A DNA stretch of 64,000 nt from an uncultured Fibrobacter sp. (GTDB lineage: Bacteria; Fibrobacterota; Fibrobacteria; Fibrobacterales; Fibrobacteraceae). The notes beneath the pieces were generated by a model. That model worked only from the letters and a program-made list of their open reading frames with translations. It did not search any database and was not told where the DNA came from. Position 1 is the first letter of the stretch; each line of letters starts with the position of its first letter. A program made the translations under genes and the position numbers. The stretch covers positions 1 through 64,000 of the forward strand of contig CAMJHM010000005.1 of assembly GCA_946405515.1 (NCBI GenBank), written 5' to 3'. Positions 27,057 to 36,009 of this stretch are shown in pieces.

Positions 27057-27071
27057 GGTTTATACAATAAC

Positions 27072-27091
27072 GGGCCGATGCGAACCGGCCC
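27072..27091. terminator. Hairpin between convergent nuclease genes
   Basis: GGGCCG and CGGCCC around an eight-base loop lie 20 bases past the stop of the minus-strand PD-(D/E)XK gene. The T tract is poor, so termination is uncertain. Confidence 0.35.
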
Positions 27092-27110
27092 ATTGTCATT
27101 ATAGATACCA

Positions 27111-28025
27111 CTATTTAATGGCTGCCGCCCCGGCAATGATCTCTTCGGGAACGCCCATAGAACGGAGGTAATCTATCCGTTTAGCTGTGCGGTCGGAAGC
27201 TCTCTTTTCGGCTTCAGCTTCGCCTTCGGCACGGGAACGTTTCTTCTCGACGTATAATTCGTAGTTTCGGTCGCTCATGTTCTTTGCCTCGCTTATAAGG
27301 AAGTCCTCTGTAAAAATACTCAATTTCGCACATTCGTGCAAGTGGGCAAACATCGAGCCTTCCGGCACGGGGAGCGGACACTCCTTGTTCAGCCCGTCGA
27401 TTACACGAAGCCACTGCGCCAGCATACTGTTGTCGGAAAGGTATTTTCCATTCAGGAACTTGGGAATCTCGACAAGCGTGATGGTCTGCTTCTTGTAAAA
27501 TTCCTCGTTTTCCTGATTCTTGAGGCGCACATGATGCCGATAGTTGCTCGATTCGGGGAACCCGCTGAACATCTGGAGGCTCACGAGGTTCAAGTTACGG
27601 AGTTTGTAATCGTTGCCCTTGATACGACTCGCCACAGTATGCTTCGCGGTATAGAACACAAGGCGGTCACTGTAAGTTCCGTCGTCTACATGTTGCACCT
27701 CAAGGACGATGCGGTCCATACCCTGGTCCATCGCCACGATGTCTGAGATAATCTCCTTGCTGAACGCCCCGGGCACGGCAGGATTCACGAAAGCGAGACG
27801 CTCTATACAGTCGCTGCCACAGAGATTGAGTACCGCATTCAAGAAGTCTACGGTCATCCTCTCGTTCTCGGGGTTACCGAAAATCAATTTGAAGATGGAG
27901 TCGTTGTAGATGTAGACGAACTTGTACTTCTCGCGATACTTTGCAATACAGGCGGAAACGTCGCCGCCAGCCTTGTGAGTCTCATTGATGTCGGCAAGCA
28001 TGGCCGCATACTGTTCTTTTGTCAT
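27111..28025 (-). CDS. PD-(D/E)XK nuclease family protein (TIGR01784/PDDEXK_2-like)
   Basis: A 304-residue protein of the second branch of the Rpn-related group. Its N-terminal region reads NDSIFKLIFGNPENERMTVDFLNAVL, the typical opening of the family. The catalytic pattern is Asp95/Asp100 in IISDIVAMD and Glu109-x-Gln111 in VLEVQH, with DRLVFYTAKH after it. The mid region (VSLQMFSGFPESSNYRHHV, LVEIPKFL) is also characteristic. The C-terminus has a charged helix (KKRSRAEGEAEAEKRASDRTAK) and a short tip, YLRSMGVPEEIIAGA, comparable in position to the tip of the neighbouring Rpn protein. It lies convergent to the Rpn unit; the two nucleases are not close homologues. A role in transposition is only a database label; mobility is not evident. 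Confidence 0.8.
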   Translation of the reverse strand: MTKEQYAAMLADINETHKAGGDVSACIAKYREKYKFVYIYNDSIFKLIFGNPENERMTVDFLNAVLNLCGSDCIERLAFVNPAVPGAFSKEIISDIVAMDQGMDRIVLEVQHVDDGTYSDRLVFYTAKHTVASRIKGNDYKLRNLNLVSLQMFSGFPESSNYRHHVRLKNQENEEFYKKQTITLVEIPKFLNGKYLSDNSMLAQWLRVIDGLNKECPLPVPEGSMFAHLHECAKLSIFTEDFLISEAKNMSDRNYELYVEKKRSRAEGEAEAEKRASDRTAKRIDYLRSMGVPEEIIAGAAAIK

Positions 28026-28060
28026 TGTGGAGTCCTATTTGCGGGGACGCGCCCGCTGCG

Positions 28061-28083
28061 CAGGCGGGATTTTCTCCCGCCTG
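28061..28083. other. Stable hairpin in the 230-base gap upstream of the PD-(D/E)XK gene
   Basis: CAGGCGGG and CCCGCCTG form an eight-base stem over a seven-base AT loop, 36 bases before the minus-strand ATG. It has no T tract on either strand, so it is more likely a leader structure than a terminator. A weaker hairpin, GCTCC-TGACGG-GGAGC, lies at 28146-28163. Confidence 0.4.
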
Positions 28084-28175
28084 TACCTATAGACGAAATT
28101 GCCGACCCTTTTTTTCCAGAAAAAGATGTTTACAAGACAAAGAACGGCTCCTGACGGGGAGCTGTTTTATATAGC

Positions 28176-28199
28176 AAAAGGACCCCGAGAGGTCCTTTT
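28176..28199 (-). terminator. Terminator of the pilin operon
   Basis: AAAAGGACC and GGTCCTTTT form a perfect nine-base stem over a six-base loop, 57 bases past the stop of the giant pilin gene. Confidence 0.75.
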
Positions 28200-28216
28200 A
28201 TAGGCATTCAAATTCT

Positions 28217-28244
28217 GTTCAAATCACGCATTAGTGATTTGAAC
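28217..28244. other. Perfect inverted repeat just past the giant pilin gene
   Basis: GTTCAAATCAC and GTGATTTGAAC, 11 bp with a six-base loop. On the plus strand it is followed by T6, so it would stop transcription coming from the left. On the minus strand no T tract follows. Confidence 0.5.
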
Positions 28245-28255
28245 ACGGGTGTTTT

Positions 28256-31200
28256 TTATTTAACTACAACATTATTGCATTGTATACCAGAGGAAGTTCC
28301 ATTGAGGTATACAGTATAATTCTTGTCGCTTATATTTTTGCTAATAGTCGTAGACGTTGATATATTTCCAGATGTTACGAAATTGCTACCTTCTTTCACA
28401 ACATAAGAACAATTTGCACAATTCGTCACATCTATTTGGAGCCTGTAATTTGGAATCAAAGAGCATTTAGAGCCAATCAATGCTTTATTGCACTGTCTAT
28501 CACAACTAACCCGAGGTGTTTTTACCTTAAGTTCAGGATTAACGGGACAAGACACGTCTCCTTCCGTCAATCTAAATTCATATGTTCCTTTGTTTTCATT
28601 ATTAGCAATAAAGGACGGCGGCATATTAATAGTAAGATTACTGTTATTATACATCCCCGAATTTCCTTCTGTAATTATTGTCCCAGCCGAATTTGTAATG
28701 ATCCAGCGTTCATTTTCAGCAGTAAGGCCATTCACTTTAAACTTGATACCAGTTTCACCATATGCGTATTCTGCCTTGTTGAAAGAACAGCTACCAACAT
28801 CGCCCAAATAAGCCTTTTCATTCAGCGTCTTAGAACAAACTACATGATCATTGAATTCAAGTGTATATGTTCCGCTACCAGGAATATCCACAAACAAATC
28901 ATTACTAGAAGTGATAATATGAGGCCATCCAGACAAGCTCCCTGCGTTGCCTATCGTATTACCAGCATTATGTTTAAGATTCGCATTCCATTGGCAACTG
29001 CCATTGTGGCATTTGTTAAACCTAACCTTGAATTGTGCCGTCTTATTGGAGGCAATTTCATCTATAGTAGAGCCTTGATCATCCACAAAGGAGCATTCAA
29101 CAATATTATCATAGCTAAAGAACGGCTTCGCCTCACAAGTTTTGCCATTAATAGCAACTTCATACGGTTCATCCTTGTAAATATTGAAGCTAACATCAAT
29201 GGATGAATTTCCCGTTGGATCCGTCTTTCCTGAAGAGACCAAATTACCCAAAGCCGACTTAATCGTGTATTGACAATCAGCACAGTTAGTCGTAAACGAC
29301 AATGTTGCTTCGCCACCCCAAGTAGTTGTACTCCCAAAGCCGCAGTACGAGATTTCCGTTGCTTCGGGCTTGTAGGTTACACTGAAATCACAGCCACCCG
29401 TATAAGAAGCATCCTGATCTTGAGCGAAAACATGGAAATTGTACAACCTTGTTCCGGCCGCCCCCGAATCGGAGAAGGACAACGTAGAATGCCCATTATA
29501 GCCAGATCCTCGATCGAGTTCTTTACCGCCACTTGTTGAAATCGTCCAGTTGCAGTTTCCATCCTCGCAGCCACCTATTACAGGAGTAAAGGATACAACA
29601 TTCGAAGGATCCTGATTCGTAATGGGGGCAGCAAGGCAACCAGAAGTATTCATGGATGTTATTTTACGAGCAGTCCACAGATGAGAACATTCTTCATCTC
29701 CATCTCCATAAATTTTGAAGACAACTATATAATTGCAAACGCCCTGGCTGCACTCACTCATTCCTGCGGGAAGTTTATGACTGACAGTCACCTCTCTTTG
29801 ATACTCATAAGTTTGCGGCGTTCCTACTTGCTGTGAATTCACACTTATTACATTTCCAAGAGGGTCTGTATAGACGACTTTCACAGAATCAAGAATTGTT
29901 CCATTCCAATAACCACCGTCCCCAAAAGTAACGTCCGCTTTAAAGTATTTGCCATCTTCTTCTGTTACTATTCTTGGATTACTGCAAGTTCCCTTTTCAG
30001 GTTCTCCAACGACTTCAAACTTATATCCACTCGGACAAGAATGTCCCATCACATCAAGTTGGTATTCATAGACGTCTTTAGACAACTTATTCTCTGGCGT
30101 GTTGATGGAAACACTCGGATGCATCTGAGTCAAACCCGCATTTGAGATAATCACACCATTCACAGGATTGAGACCAAATTTTGACGGATAACGAAGCGTG
30201 TAAGGACAACCTTCCGGCGGACAATTAGCAACACTGAAACTAAATTGGGGGACTCCAGTGCCCTGTGGGACATATTGCAAATCTACAGAATTATTCACAT
30301 AGCACTGTATCTCCAACGGTTCATATTCCGCCGGATCAGTTGTACATTCGCCCAATACATCGCCCTTTTCATCCCTAGCAGCAATCTTGAATGCATATGT
30401 GTGTGCGAGAGATTGTCCATATACTTCATGTTTAAAATCCTGCACAAAACTTTCACTACAGGGTTTAGACACCCTAGTTCCAGAAACCTCATAGCCATCG
30501 GCAACTAAAACCATATCACAACCACCTTTAGCCCGTTCAGGATTGACAATATCAGCAGAAACCGTCCACGAAGAATCACTAAAACTATACGACGCATCAT
30601 TGCAAGTAATGTGAAATTCATGTCGGCAAGAGCTTTCCACATGATCAACAGCAAATGAAGATGAAACATCCTTGAAAAGGATAGCGTGCAATTTCTGAGG
30701 ATTGAAGCCATGCTTATCCGAGACAGAAGCGACATCAATACTGTATTTAAGGTCGCCCACCTGATCAACATCTAGTGCACTAATATTTTCATCTTCATCC
30801 ACCAAGTATGCTTTTATTTCAGATGTTGTTGGTTCGGTCAATGTAAACGAAACCACTGCATCGCGAACATTGTAAACTTTATCTAAGGTTACAACACTAT
30901 CAACGCCAGCATAGCAATATCCATTGCTCTTTTGAGAAAGCATTTCAGTAAACGACTCGCTACACTGTTCGTATTCGCCCACGATAAAATCTCCGCAACT
31001 TGCATCGTAAACATGAGAATTGTTATTATCTTCATCTCGTTTACAAACAACAATAATGGACGCTTCATTAACATAGCCACTGGTCTTGGAGGTTTGTATC
31101 GGATAACCATGATACCCTTCAGTTTCAAATAAATATTTATTAGAATTGAGAGCCCCAAGATTACCATAATCTCTTAATTTCCTTGACGAGAAATTATAAA

Positions 31201-34200
31201 GACCCTTACCACTCTTTCCATCCGAAGCGCAGGCGATCTCATCACCTAAATTATGGAAAAGATCCCAATAACCAACACTCTGAAGAATCTGGTGATATGT
31301 TTGTCCTCTAGGAATCGATTTCCCATATTCAAACTTATCAGGGCTAACGTCACAACCATTGTAATAATAGAACACTTCACAGGACTTATCTTCAAACCAT
31401 GAAGACCGCCCCACCCAAGGAGTCACATCAGCATTATAAGGGACCATACCTCCAATATAATTTGTCTTAAAAGAGCAACTAACCTTCGGAGTGTCCCAAC
31501 AATCTGCATCATAATCGTAGCTACGCCAGCCGATATCAAAAACCTCAAATGACGTAAATACGTATCCTGTAGGCAGACGTAACGAACTGCCAAAAAAATC
31601 AGCTAGATCATTGATTCCATTTATTATCTTTTCAAGCCCATCTGGAAGTTTAAAAACATACGGGATTTCAAACTTTAAACCAACATAATTATGTACTTTA
31701 TCTTCTAATGTTTTATTGTTAAACTTGTTCCTTATTGTTTCATCATTCAAATCAAACGTAGCCACAGCCATCGTAGACTCTTCAGAATCCCATAAGTAAT
31801 TCTTGCTCAAAACGGCCCTAATCACGCTGCCATTAACATCAACATTAAGGTTCAAACGGGATAAACGACTCGCAGTTGCAATCCATGAATCATTAGGTCC
31901 TTGATTAAAACGAACGTCATGGCAACGATTAATATCATTTTCTTGACCATTAACATAACAAAGACGAGCATAAGCAGTCGGTTCCTTTGCAACAACGTTC
32001 AAAGTGAAGTATTCTGTCGCATTCGCATTTGAACGAATAATAAGGCCATCGTTAATGAGTAGAGCTTCACCTATCTTAAGGCCCTTCTCTATCGTTTCAA
32101 TAGCATCATCAATTCCGTCTCTAATGAATTTTGGCACCCACCATTTATCCATTGATGGTCGTTTCTCTCTGAGGTCTTGTAATAATTTTTCCCATTCAGT
32201 TATTATCTGAGCAAGACCCGATGGGATATTCAACATTGCTGTCATCAATCCATTTGGGCCAGCATCAACTCGATTTAACATAACCGTAGGTTTACCAGTT
32301 TTCGTTTTAAGGAAAACACGACGTCCAAAGCCTTCCGGATGTTTTATTTTTCCTTCTCTATTATCTATTTGGGGAAATTTGAAGCCCCCATTGTCATCAT
32401 TCGAATAAACAACCAACCAATCCGAGCCGTCAAATTGCCCCTCATACGGATTTTGACCAACAGAACAATGAGTGGCATCATTTTTACATTTGTCGATACA
32501 CTCTTTATTATCTTCTATATCCGAAGCAATGCACCAGCCATCATCTGAGTTACTAACACTACTCTTAACATCCTGGAAGTTCGTATAGAAACAATGGGCA
32601 TCTTTCTGACCGAACCATGCCGTCACAGTATCAACACCACCAAGCAGCAGCATTCTGAATGGCCTATCACTTATTTTATCATCCGGCTTATAGTCCCCAC
32701 AAGATTTTCCATTACATGTCCAATACGAGAAATCGCCAGATCCTCTTGAGAAATACACCGTATCTCCGGCATAAAAATTGTATACACACAAATCCTCCGA
32801 ACAATCGAAATTGTTTGGAATGTCAGAACCTTTCCCTAATTCCTGATGCTTAACATTAATCGTACCTTTTCTTACTCCTTCCCGTTTCAAAAAGAGTGTA
32901 TTGCGTTTACGTTTCAATTCTGCAGGTAATTTATACTCACCATCCGGTGATTTTAATTGTATACTCTTTGTCGGAACATACGCCGTGCAAAGATTGTCTG
33001 CAGAAAGTACACTTTCCAAATGGACCTCGTTACCTCCAGTACGGCATTCCCATTTTTCATTTCTTGTCATCGGGACACATCCAAAACCGCGAGCAGTCAC
33101 CCACGTTGTCTTGCTTTCATCTACCAAACCACCACAAGAAGGTTCTCTTACCAACTCACTACATTTGATACCATACTTCTGCTCAAACTCATTTTCATCA
33201 ATTTCGCGGCAATTTACATCTTCACGAACCAAAGTGGCTACATTTTTCGTAAACACATGAGCTGTACGTTTATTTTCATCTCCAACGATGCATTTCTCGC
33301 AGCCTGTTATATGGAAATACACGCCAGCAGCATCACTTTGCAGATCCGACTTTACATTGAATACCGGTATCGGATTATTAATTCCAGAAGCAGTCGTTGT
33401 CACCGTGTAAACTTTAGTATTGGGACTTGACTCGGGATTATATACAACAAACGCTTCTGCCGGTTCAACATCCCAGCCATCAGCAGGACTAAACGAAATA
33501 GTCACAGTCATCGGTACATCGCTCTCTGTGGCAACAAGCCGTACAACCGTGTGACCACCCGGACCAATCTTCTTTTCTATATCATCATCATGGAAGTGGA
33601 CAGAAGAATTTTCACTGAGGCTTCCTTCTACAACGACAAAGACCGGTATTGGTTTCTCATTATTGCCATAAGCACACAAATATTTGCCTTCTGCCAAATC
33701 ACCACTACTCGTAAGCATTTGATCCCCTGTAGGAATTCCCGAGCATTGCATCTTAAAAGGATCTTTCGAAGCCTTCAAATTTCCATTCAGCCCCACTACA
33801 TTGTAATAGTCCGAAAAACGGCCACGGGCGTCACGAGGCAAATAAATAATTCGTGGCAACACAACCTCAGACGATGTAACGGTGCCGTAGTCCCCAGTTG
33901 TCTTCGGCAAAGGCTCCTTATTCCTATACTGGGATTCCATTTCAACAATCAACTGCGGTGACGTTGCGATGTGATAGGAATCTTCAGTCTGATAGGGATC
34001 AATGCCATAACCATCAAAGCCAGACACCGAGCCTGTAAAAGACCGACACGTACCCGACACATTATAATCACAAAGTATCGAAGATTTCACTAATCCCTTG
34101 AACAATGGTTCATTAAACGTTACATTCAATGTATTGTTATCCCCAAGCGTATTCAACTGAGAACAGCCCTGCATATAAACAGACCCATTCAATGGAGAAT

Positions 34201-35998
34201 TCTGCATCATGAATCCTCCGATATCGTCTACACTATAAACGAAGTAATTAGACCTTGCATTGCTATTATCCTTCGTCTTAAGAGATTTATTTTTCCACCC
34301 GTTCGGCAGATAGACCAAAACCTTCGCATCACCCGTCGTTTCGGGCAATTCAAGATCTTTAGTAGGATTCGAAGTTGAATTAATGACAAAAATAAAATTA
34401 CCATTGAGCTTTTCATTCGTAGGACTCCACACAGGAGCATGATCCCAACTGACAATAAGCCATATCTTGTCATAGAGCATATCCGCATTGTTGGCAATAT
34501 TATAACATGTATTAAGGGCATTTACGGGAGCCTCAATCTTATCATCCCATATTTCACTGCCACAGCCATTTTTCGCATTAACAGTGTGCACATAAGAGAC
34601 GCCACCTGTCGTCATCAGGCTCAGCAAATCCGTATTGAACGAGAGTTTATCCTTAGCAATTCTAGAAGTGCCGCAATCAATCTTTTCACTTTCGTCCGTA
34701 ATCATATCACGATAAGTCACCATACTATCGGCATTCCAATCCTGATATTGACTAGGTTCAAGTGCCGACATCAACCGTCCATTATAAGCAATATAAATAT
34801 TGCCGTTCTTAGACTTAGCACAAAAATTGTACAAGGAGCCGCAATCGTTTGCACCATTATAATAGTCAAACTGAGCAAGACAAAGAGTGTCATCAATATT
34901 ATTACCAAACAGAGTCTTACCAATATAATTGGCACCAATATTACCTGTAGCTGTCGAATTTTCTTTAATAAAAGCATTACTATCTACATGAAAGTAATAA
35001 TCATTTGACGACGCCGAAGTGGGGAAATTGAGTTTCCCATTCAGCACCAAATTCCTATGCATATTAATATAACTAGCGCTCGCTTCGGCCTTAAAATGGT
35101 CAATGTCCCCATTCGAGGTCACGTTGCCGTAAAAGTCAAACTTACCGCCAGTGACCTCGCTCGGTGAATAAAGGCCATTATTTTTCACATCGTCAGAACG
35201 ATCATTGACCTTCATTCCACCATTCAAGTAAGACGACCCATAAACGTTCATCTGGCTTGCGGTCGACGTTCCGTAAACCTTGCCCCCAACATACAAATTT
35301 CTACGTATAGTAAGGTTCTTCAAAAAAGACAAGTCTCCAGTCACATACAAATCCTTGATAGAACCTCCATTATTCACATAGAAATTTCCATCTAACACGA
35401 GATATTCAGAAGCTGATATAGAGTTCAAAGCCTGGCCTTTGGAATTCTTTATCGCAGGAGACTGTTTGATAAACGCCGAAGTCACATTAATAGCACCTGC
35501 TGTCGTAAGGCTGCCATGGAAAGCATCTTTGTATGCCACGTTATGAGCTTCCGAGGGGATTTCCGCCTGATACAAGCCACCCACGTTGAAGATAGCCACT
35601 TCGCTATATTTCACATTTTCTCTCGTAGTACCTAACGAGACAATCTTAACCTTATACTTCGAAGAGCTCTCGATGTTCACGCCCATAAGCCAAACACTAT
35701 CACTCGTCTTGCCTGACCTCACACTGGGCAGCACTGAATTCAGTAAAATCGGTTTTTTGCCTTCATCAAAATACTGCTTGATAACAGCACCCAAATCATT
35801 TCCATTGTAAGTCATCCATGAGCGAGCAGCCTCGATACCAGATAAAGCCGACTGGCGGGCTTCATTTAGCTGCAACCGGGCCGCAGAGGACATGCCAACG
35901 GAACTGAGCCACTTATACGTGGCAGTAGCCGCAATGGTGGCCACCATCATGAACAGCAGCACGGTTACAAGAGATACACCTTTTTTCATCTTTCTCAT
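28256..35998 (-). CDS. Giant PilX-like minor pilin fused to a modular Cys-rich surface region
   Basis: A 2,580-residue protein. The N-terminus, MKKGVSLVTVLLFMMVATIA, has the prepilin form: a short basic leader, a Gly and then a long hydrophobic helix. The following 150 residues (ARQSALSGIEAARSWM) resemble PilX/GspK-type minor pilins. Residues 200-300 contain a regular beta-helix-like stretch (GSIKDLYVTGDLSFLKNLTI). Residues 300-1890 are Cys-rich with no family that I recognise. From about residue 1899 to the end come some seven modules of about 100 residues, each with an opening Cys and most with a C-x(2-5)-C-x-[YW] motif. It is the last gene of the fimT/pilV/pilW-like operon. An assembled pilus tip carrying this adhesin would fit the gene order, like PilY1-type tips, but with pilin and adhesin in one chain. 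The gene is visibly more AT-rich than its neighbours. An ATG three codons in is an alternative start. Confidence 0.8.
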   Translation of the reverse strand: MRKMKKGVSLVTVLLFMMVATIAATATYKWLSSVGMSSAARLQLNEARQSALSGIEAARSWMTYNGNDLGAVIKQYFDEGKKPILLNSVLPSVRSGKTSDSVWLMGVNIESSSKYKVKIVSLGTTRENVKYSEVAIFNVGGLYQAEIPSEAHNVAYKDAFHGSLTTAGAINVTSAFIKQSPAIKNSKGQALNSISASEYLVLDGNFYVNNGGSIKDLYVTGDLSFLKNLTIRRNLYVGGKVYGTSTASQMNVYGSSYLNGGMKVNDRSDDVKNNGLYSPSEVTGGKFDFYGNVTSNGDIDHFKAEASASYINMHRNLVLNGKLNFPTSASSNDYYFHVDSNAFIKENSTATGNIGANYIGKTLFGNNIDDTLCLAQFDYYNGANDCGSLYNFCAKSKNGNIYIAYNGRLMSALEPSQYQDWNADSMVTYRDMITDESEKIDCGTSRIAKDKLSFNTDLLSLMTTGGVSYVHTVNAKNGCGSEIWDDKIEAPVNALNTCYNIANNADMLYDKIWLIVSWDHAPVWSPTNEKLNGNFIFVINSTSNPTKDLELPETTGDAKVLVYLPNGWKNKSLKTKDNSNARSNYFVYSVDDIGGFMMQNSPLNGSVYMQGCSQLNTLGDNNTLNVTFNEPLFKGLVKSSILCDYNVSGTCRSFTGSVSGFDGYGIDPYQTEDSYHIATSPQLIVEMESQYRNKEPLPKTTGDYGTVTSSEVVLPRIIYLPRDARGRFSDYYNVVGLNGNLKASKDPFKMQCSGIPTGDQMLTSSGDLAEGKYLCAYGNNEKPIPVFVVVEGSLSENSSVHFHDDDIEKKIGPGGHTVVRLVATESDVPMTVTISFSPADGWDVEPAEAFVVYNPESSPNTKVYTVTTTASGINNPIPVFNVKSDLQSDAAGVYFHITGCEKCIVGDENKRTAHVFTKNVATLVREDVNCREIDENEFEQKYGIKCSELVREPSCGGLVDESKTTWVTARGFGCVPMTRNEKWECRTGGNEVHLESVLSADNLCTAYVPTKSIQLKSPDGEYKLPAELKRKRNTLFLKREGVRKGTINVKHQELGKGSDIPNNFDCSEDLCVYNFYAGDTVYFSRGSGDFSYWTCNGKSCGDYKPDDKISDRPFRMLLLGGVDTVTAWFGQKDAHCFYTNFQDVKSSVSNSDDGWCIASDIEDNKECIDKCKNDATHCSVGQNPYEGQFDGSDWLVVYSNDDNGGFKFPQIDNREGKIKHPEGFGRRVFLKTKTGKPTVMLNRVDAGPNGLMTAMLNIPSGLAQIITEWEKLLQDLREKRPSMDKWWVPKFIRDGIDDAIETIEKGLKIGEALLINDGLIIRSNANATEYFTLNVVAKEPTAYARLCYVNGQENDINRCHDVRFNQGPNDSWIATASRLSRLNLNVDVNGSVIRAVLSKNYLWDSEESTMAVATFDLNDETIRNKFNNKTLEDKVHNYVGLKFEIPYVFKLPDGLEKIINGINDLADFFGSSLRLPTGYVFTSFEVFDIGWRSYDYDADCWDTPKVSCSFKTNYIGGMVPYNADVTPWVGRSSWFEDKSCEVFYYYNGCDVSPDKFEYGKSIPRGQTYHQILQSVGYWDLFHNLGDEIACASDGKSGKGLYNFSSRKLRDYGNLGALNSNKYLFETEGYHGYPIQTSKTSGYVNEASIIVVCKRDEDNNNSHVYDASCGDFIVGEYEQCSESFTEMLSQKSNGYCYAGVDSVVTLDKVYNVRDAVVSFTLTEPTTSEIKAYLVDEDENISALDVDQVGDLKYSIDVASVSDKHGFNPQKLHAILFKDVSSSFAVDHVESSCRHEFHITCNDASYSFSDSSWTVSADIVNPERAKGGCDMVLVADGYEVSGTRVSKPCSESFVQDFKHEVYGQSLAHTYAFKIAARDEKGDVLGECTTDPAEYEPLEIQCYVNNSVDLQYVPQGTGVPQFSFSVANCPPEGCPYTLRYPSKFGLNPVNGVIISNAGLTQMHPSVSINTPENKLSKDVYEYQLDVMGHSCPSGYKFEVVGEPEKGTCSNPRIVTEEDGKYFKADVTFGDGGYWNGTILDSVKVVYTDPLGNVISVNSQQVGTPQTYEYQREVTVSHKLPAGMSECSQGVCNYIVVFKIYGDGDEECSHLWTARKITSMNTSGCLAAPITNQDPSNVVSFTPVIGGCEDGNCNWTISTSGGKELDRGSGYNGHSTLSFSDSGAAGTRLYNFHVFAQDQDASYTGGCDFSVTYKPEATEISYCGFGSTTTWGGEATLSFTTNCADCQYTIKSALGNLVSSGKTDPTGNSSIDVSFNIYKDEPYEVAINGKTCEAKPFFSYDNIVECSFVDDQGSTIDEIASNKTAQFKVRFNKCHNGSCQWNANLKHNAGNTIGNAGSLSGWPHIITSSNDLFVDIPGSGTYTLEFNDHVVCSKTLNEKAYLGDVGSCSFNKAEYAYGETGIKFKVNGLTAENERWIITNSAGTIITEGNSGMYNNSNLTINMPPSFIANNENKGTYEFRLTEGDVSCPVNPELKVKTPRVSCDRQCNKALIGSKCSLIPNYRLQIDVTNCANCSYVVKEGSNFVTSGNISTSTTISKNISDKNYTVYLNGTSSGIQCNNVVVK
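28259..30304 (-). repeat. Seven tandem Cys-containing modules in the giant pilin
   Basis: Module starts, by their first Cys, are near residues 1899, 2004, 2122, 2217, 2300, 2398 and 2497. The internal motif appears as NCPPEGCPY, ECSQGVCNY, GCEDGNCNW, NCADCQY, KCHNGSCQW, a Cys-free version (ENERW) and NCANCSY. The spacing and the alternating hydrophobic strands suggest Ig-like folds with a disulphide. Confidence 0.65.
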
Positions 35999-36009
35999 AT
36001 TTTCTCGCT

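Larger units (their letters stand above)
26687..27057 (+). repeat. Direct tandem duplication, copy 2
   Basis: Begins at the codons matching DKAACLLAKIS, just upstream of the internal promoter, and ends with the second terminator. It therefore carries promoter, ribosome site, small ORF and terminator as one unit without the nuclease domain. Confidence 0.85.

Noticed and set aside
25575-28025. Insertion sequence or transposon suggested by the transposase label of both nucleases
   Set aside because: No terminal inverted repeats, target-site duplication or second copy of the whole unit; the direct repeat covers only the 3' end of one gene.
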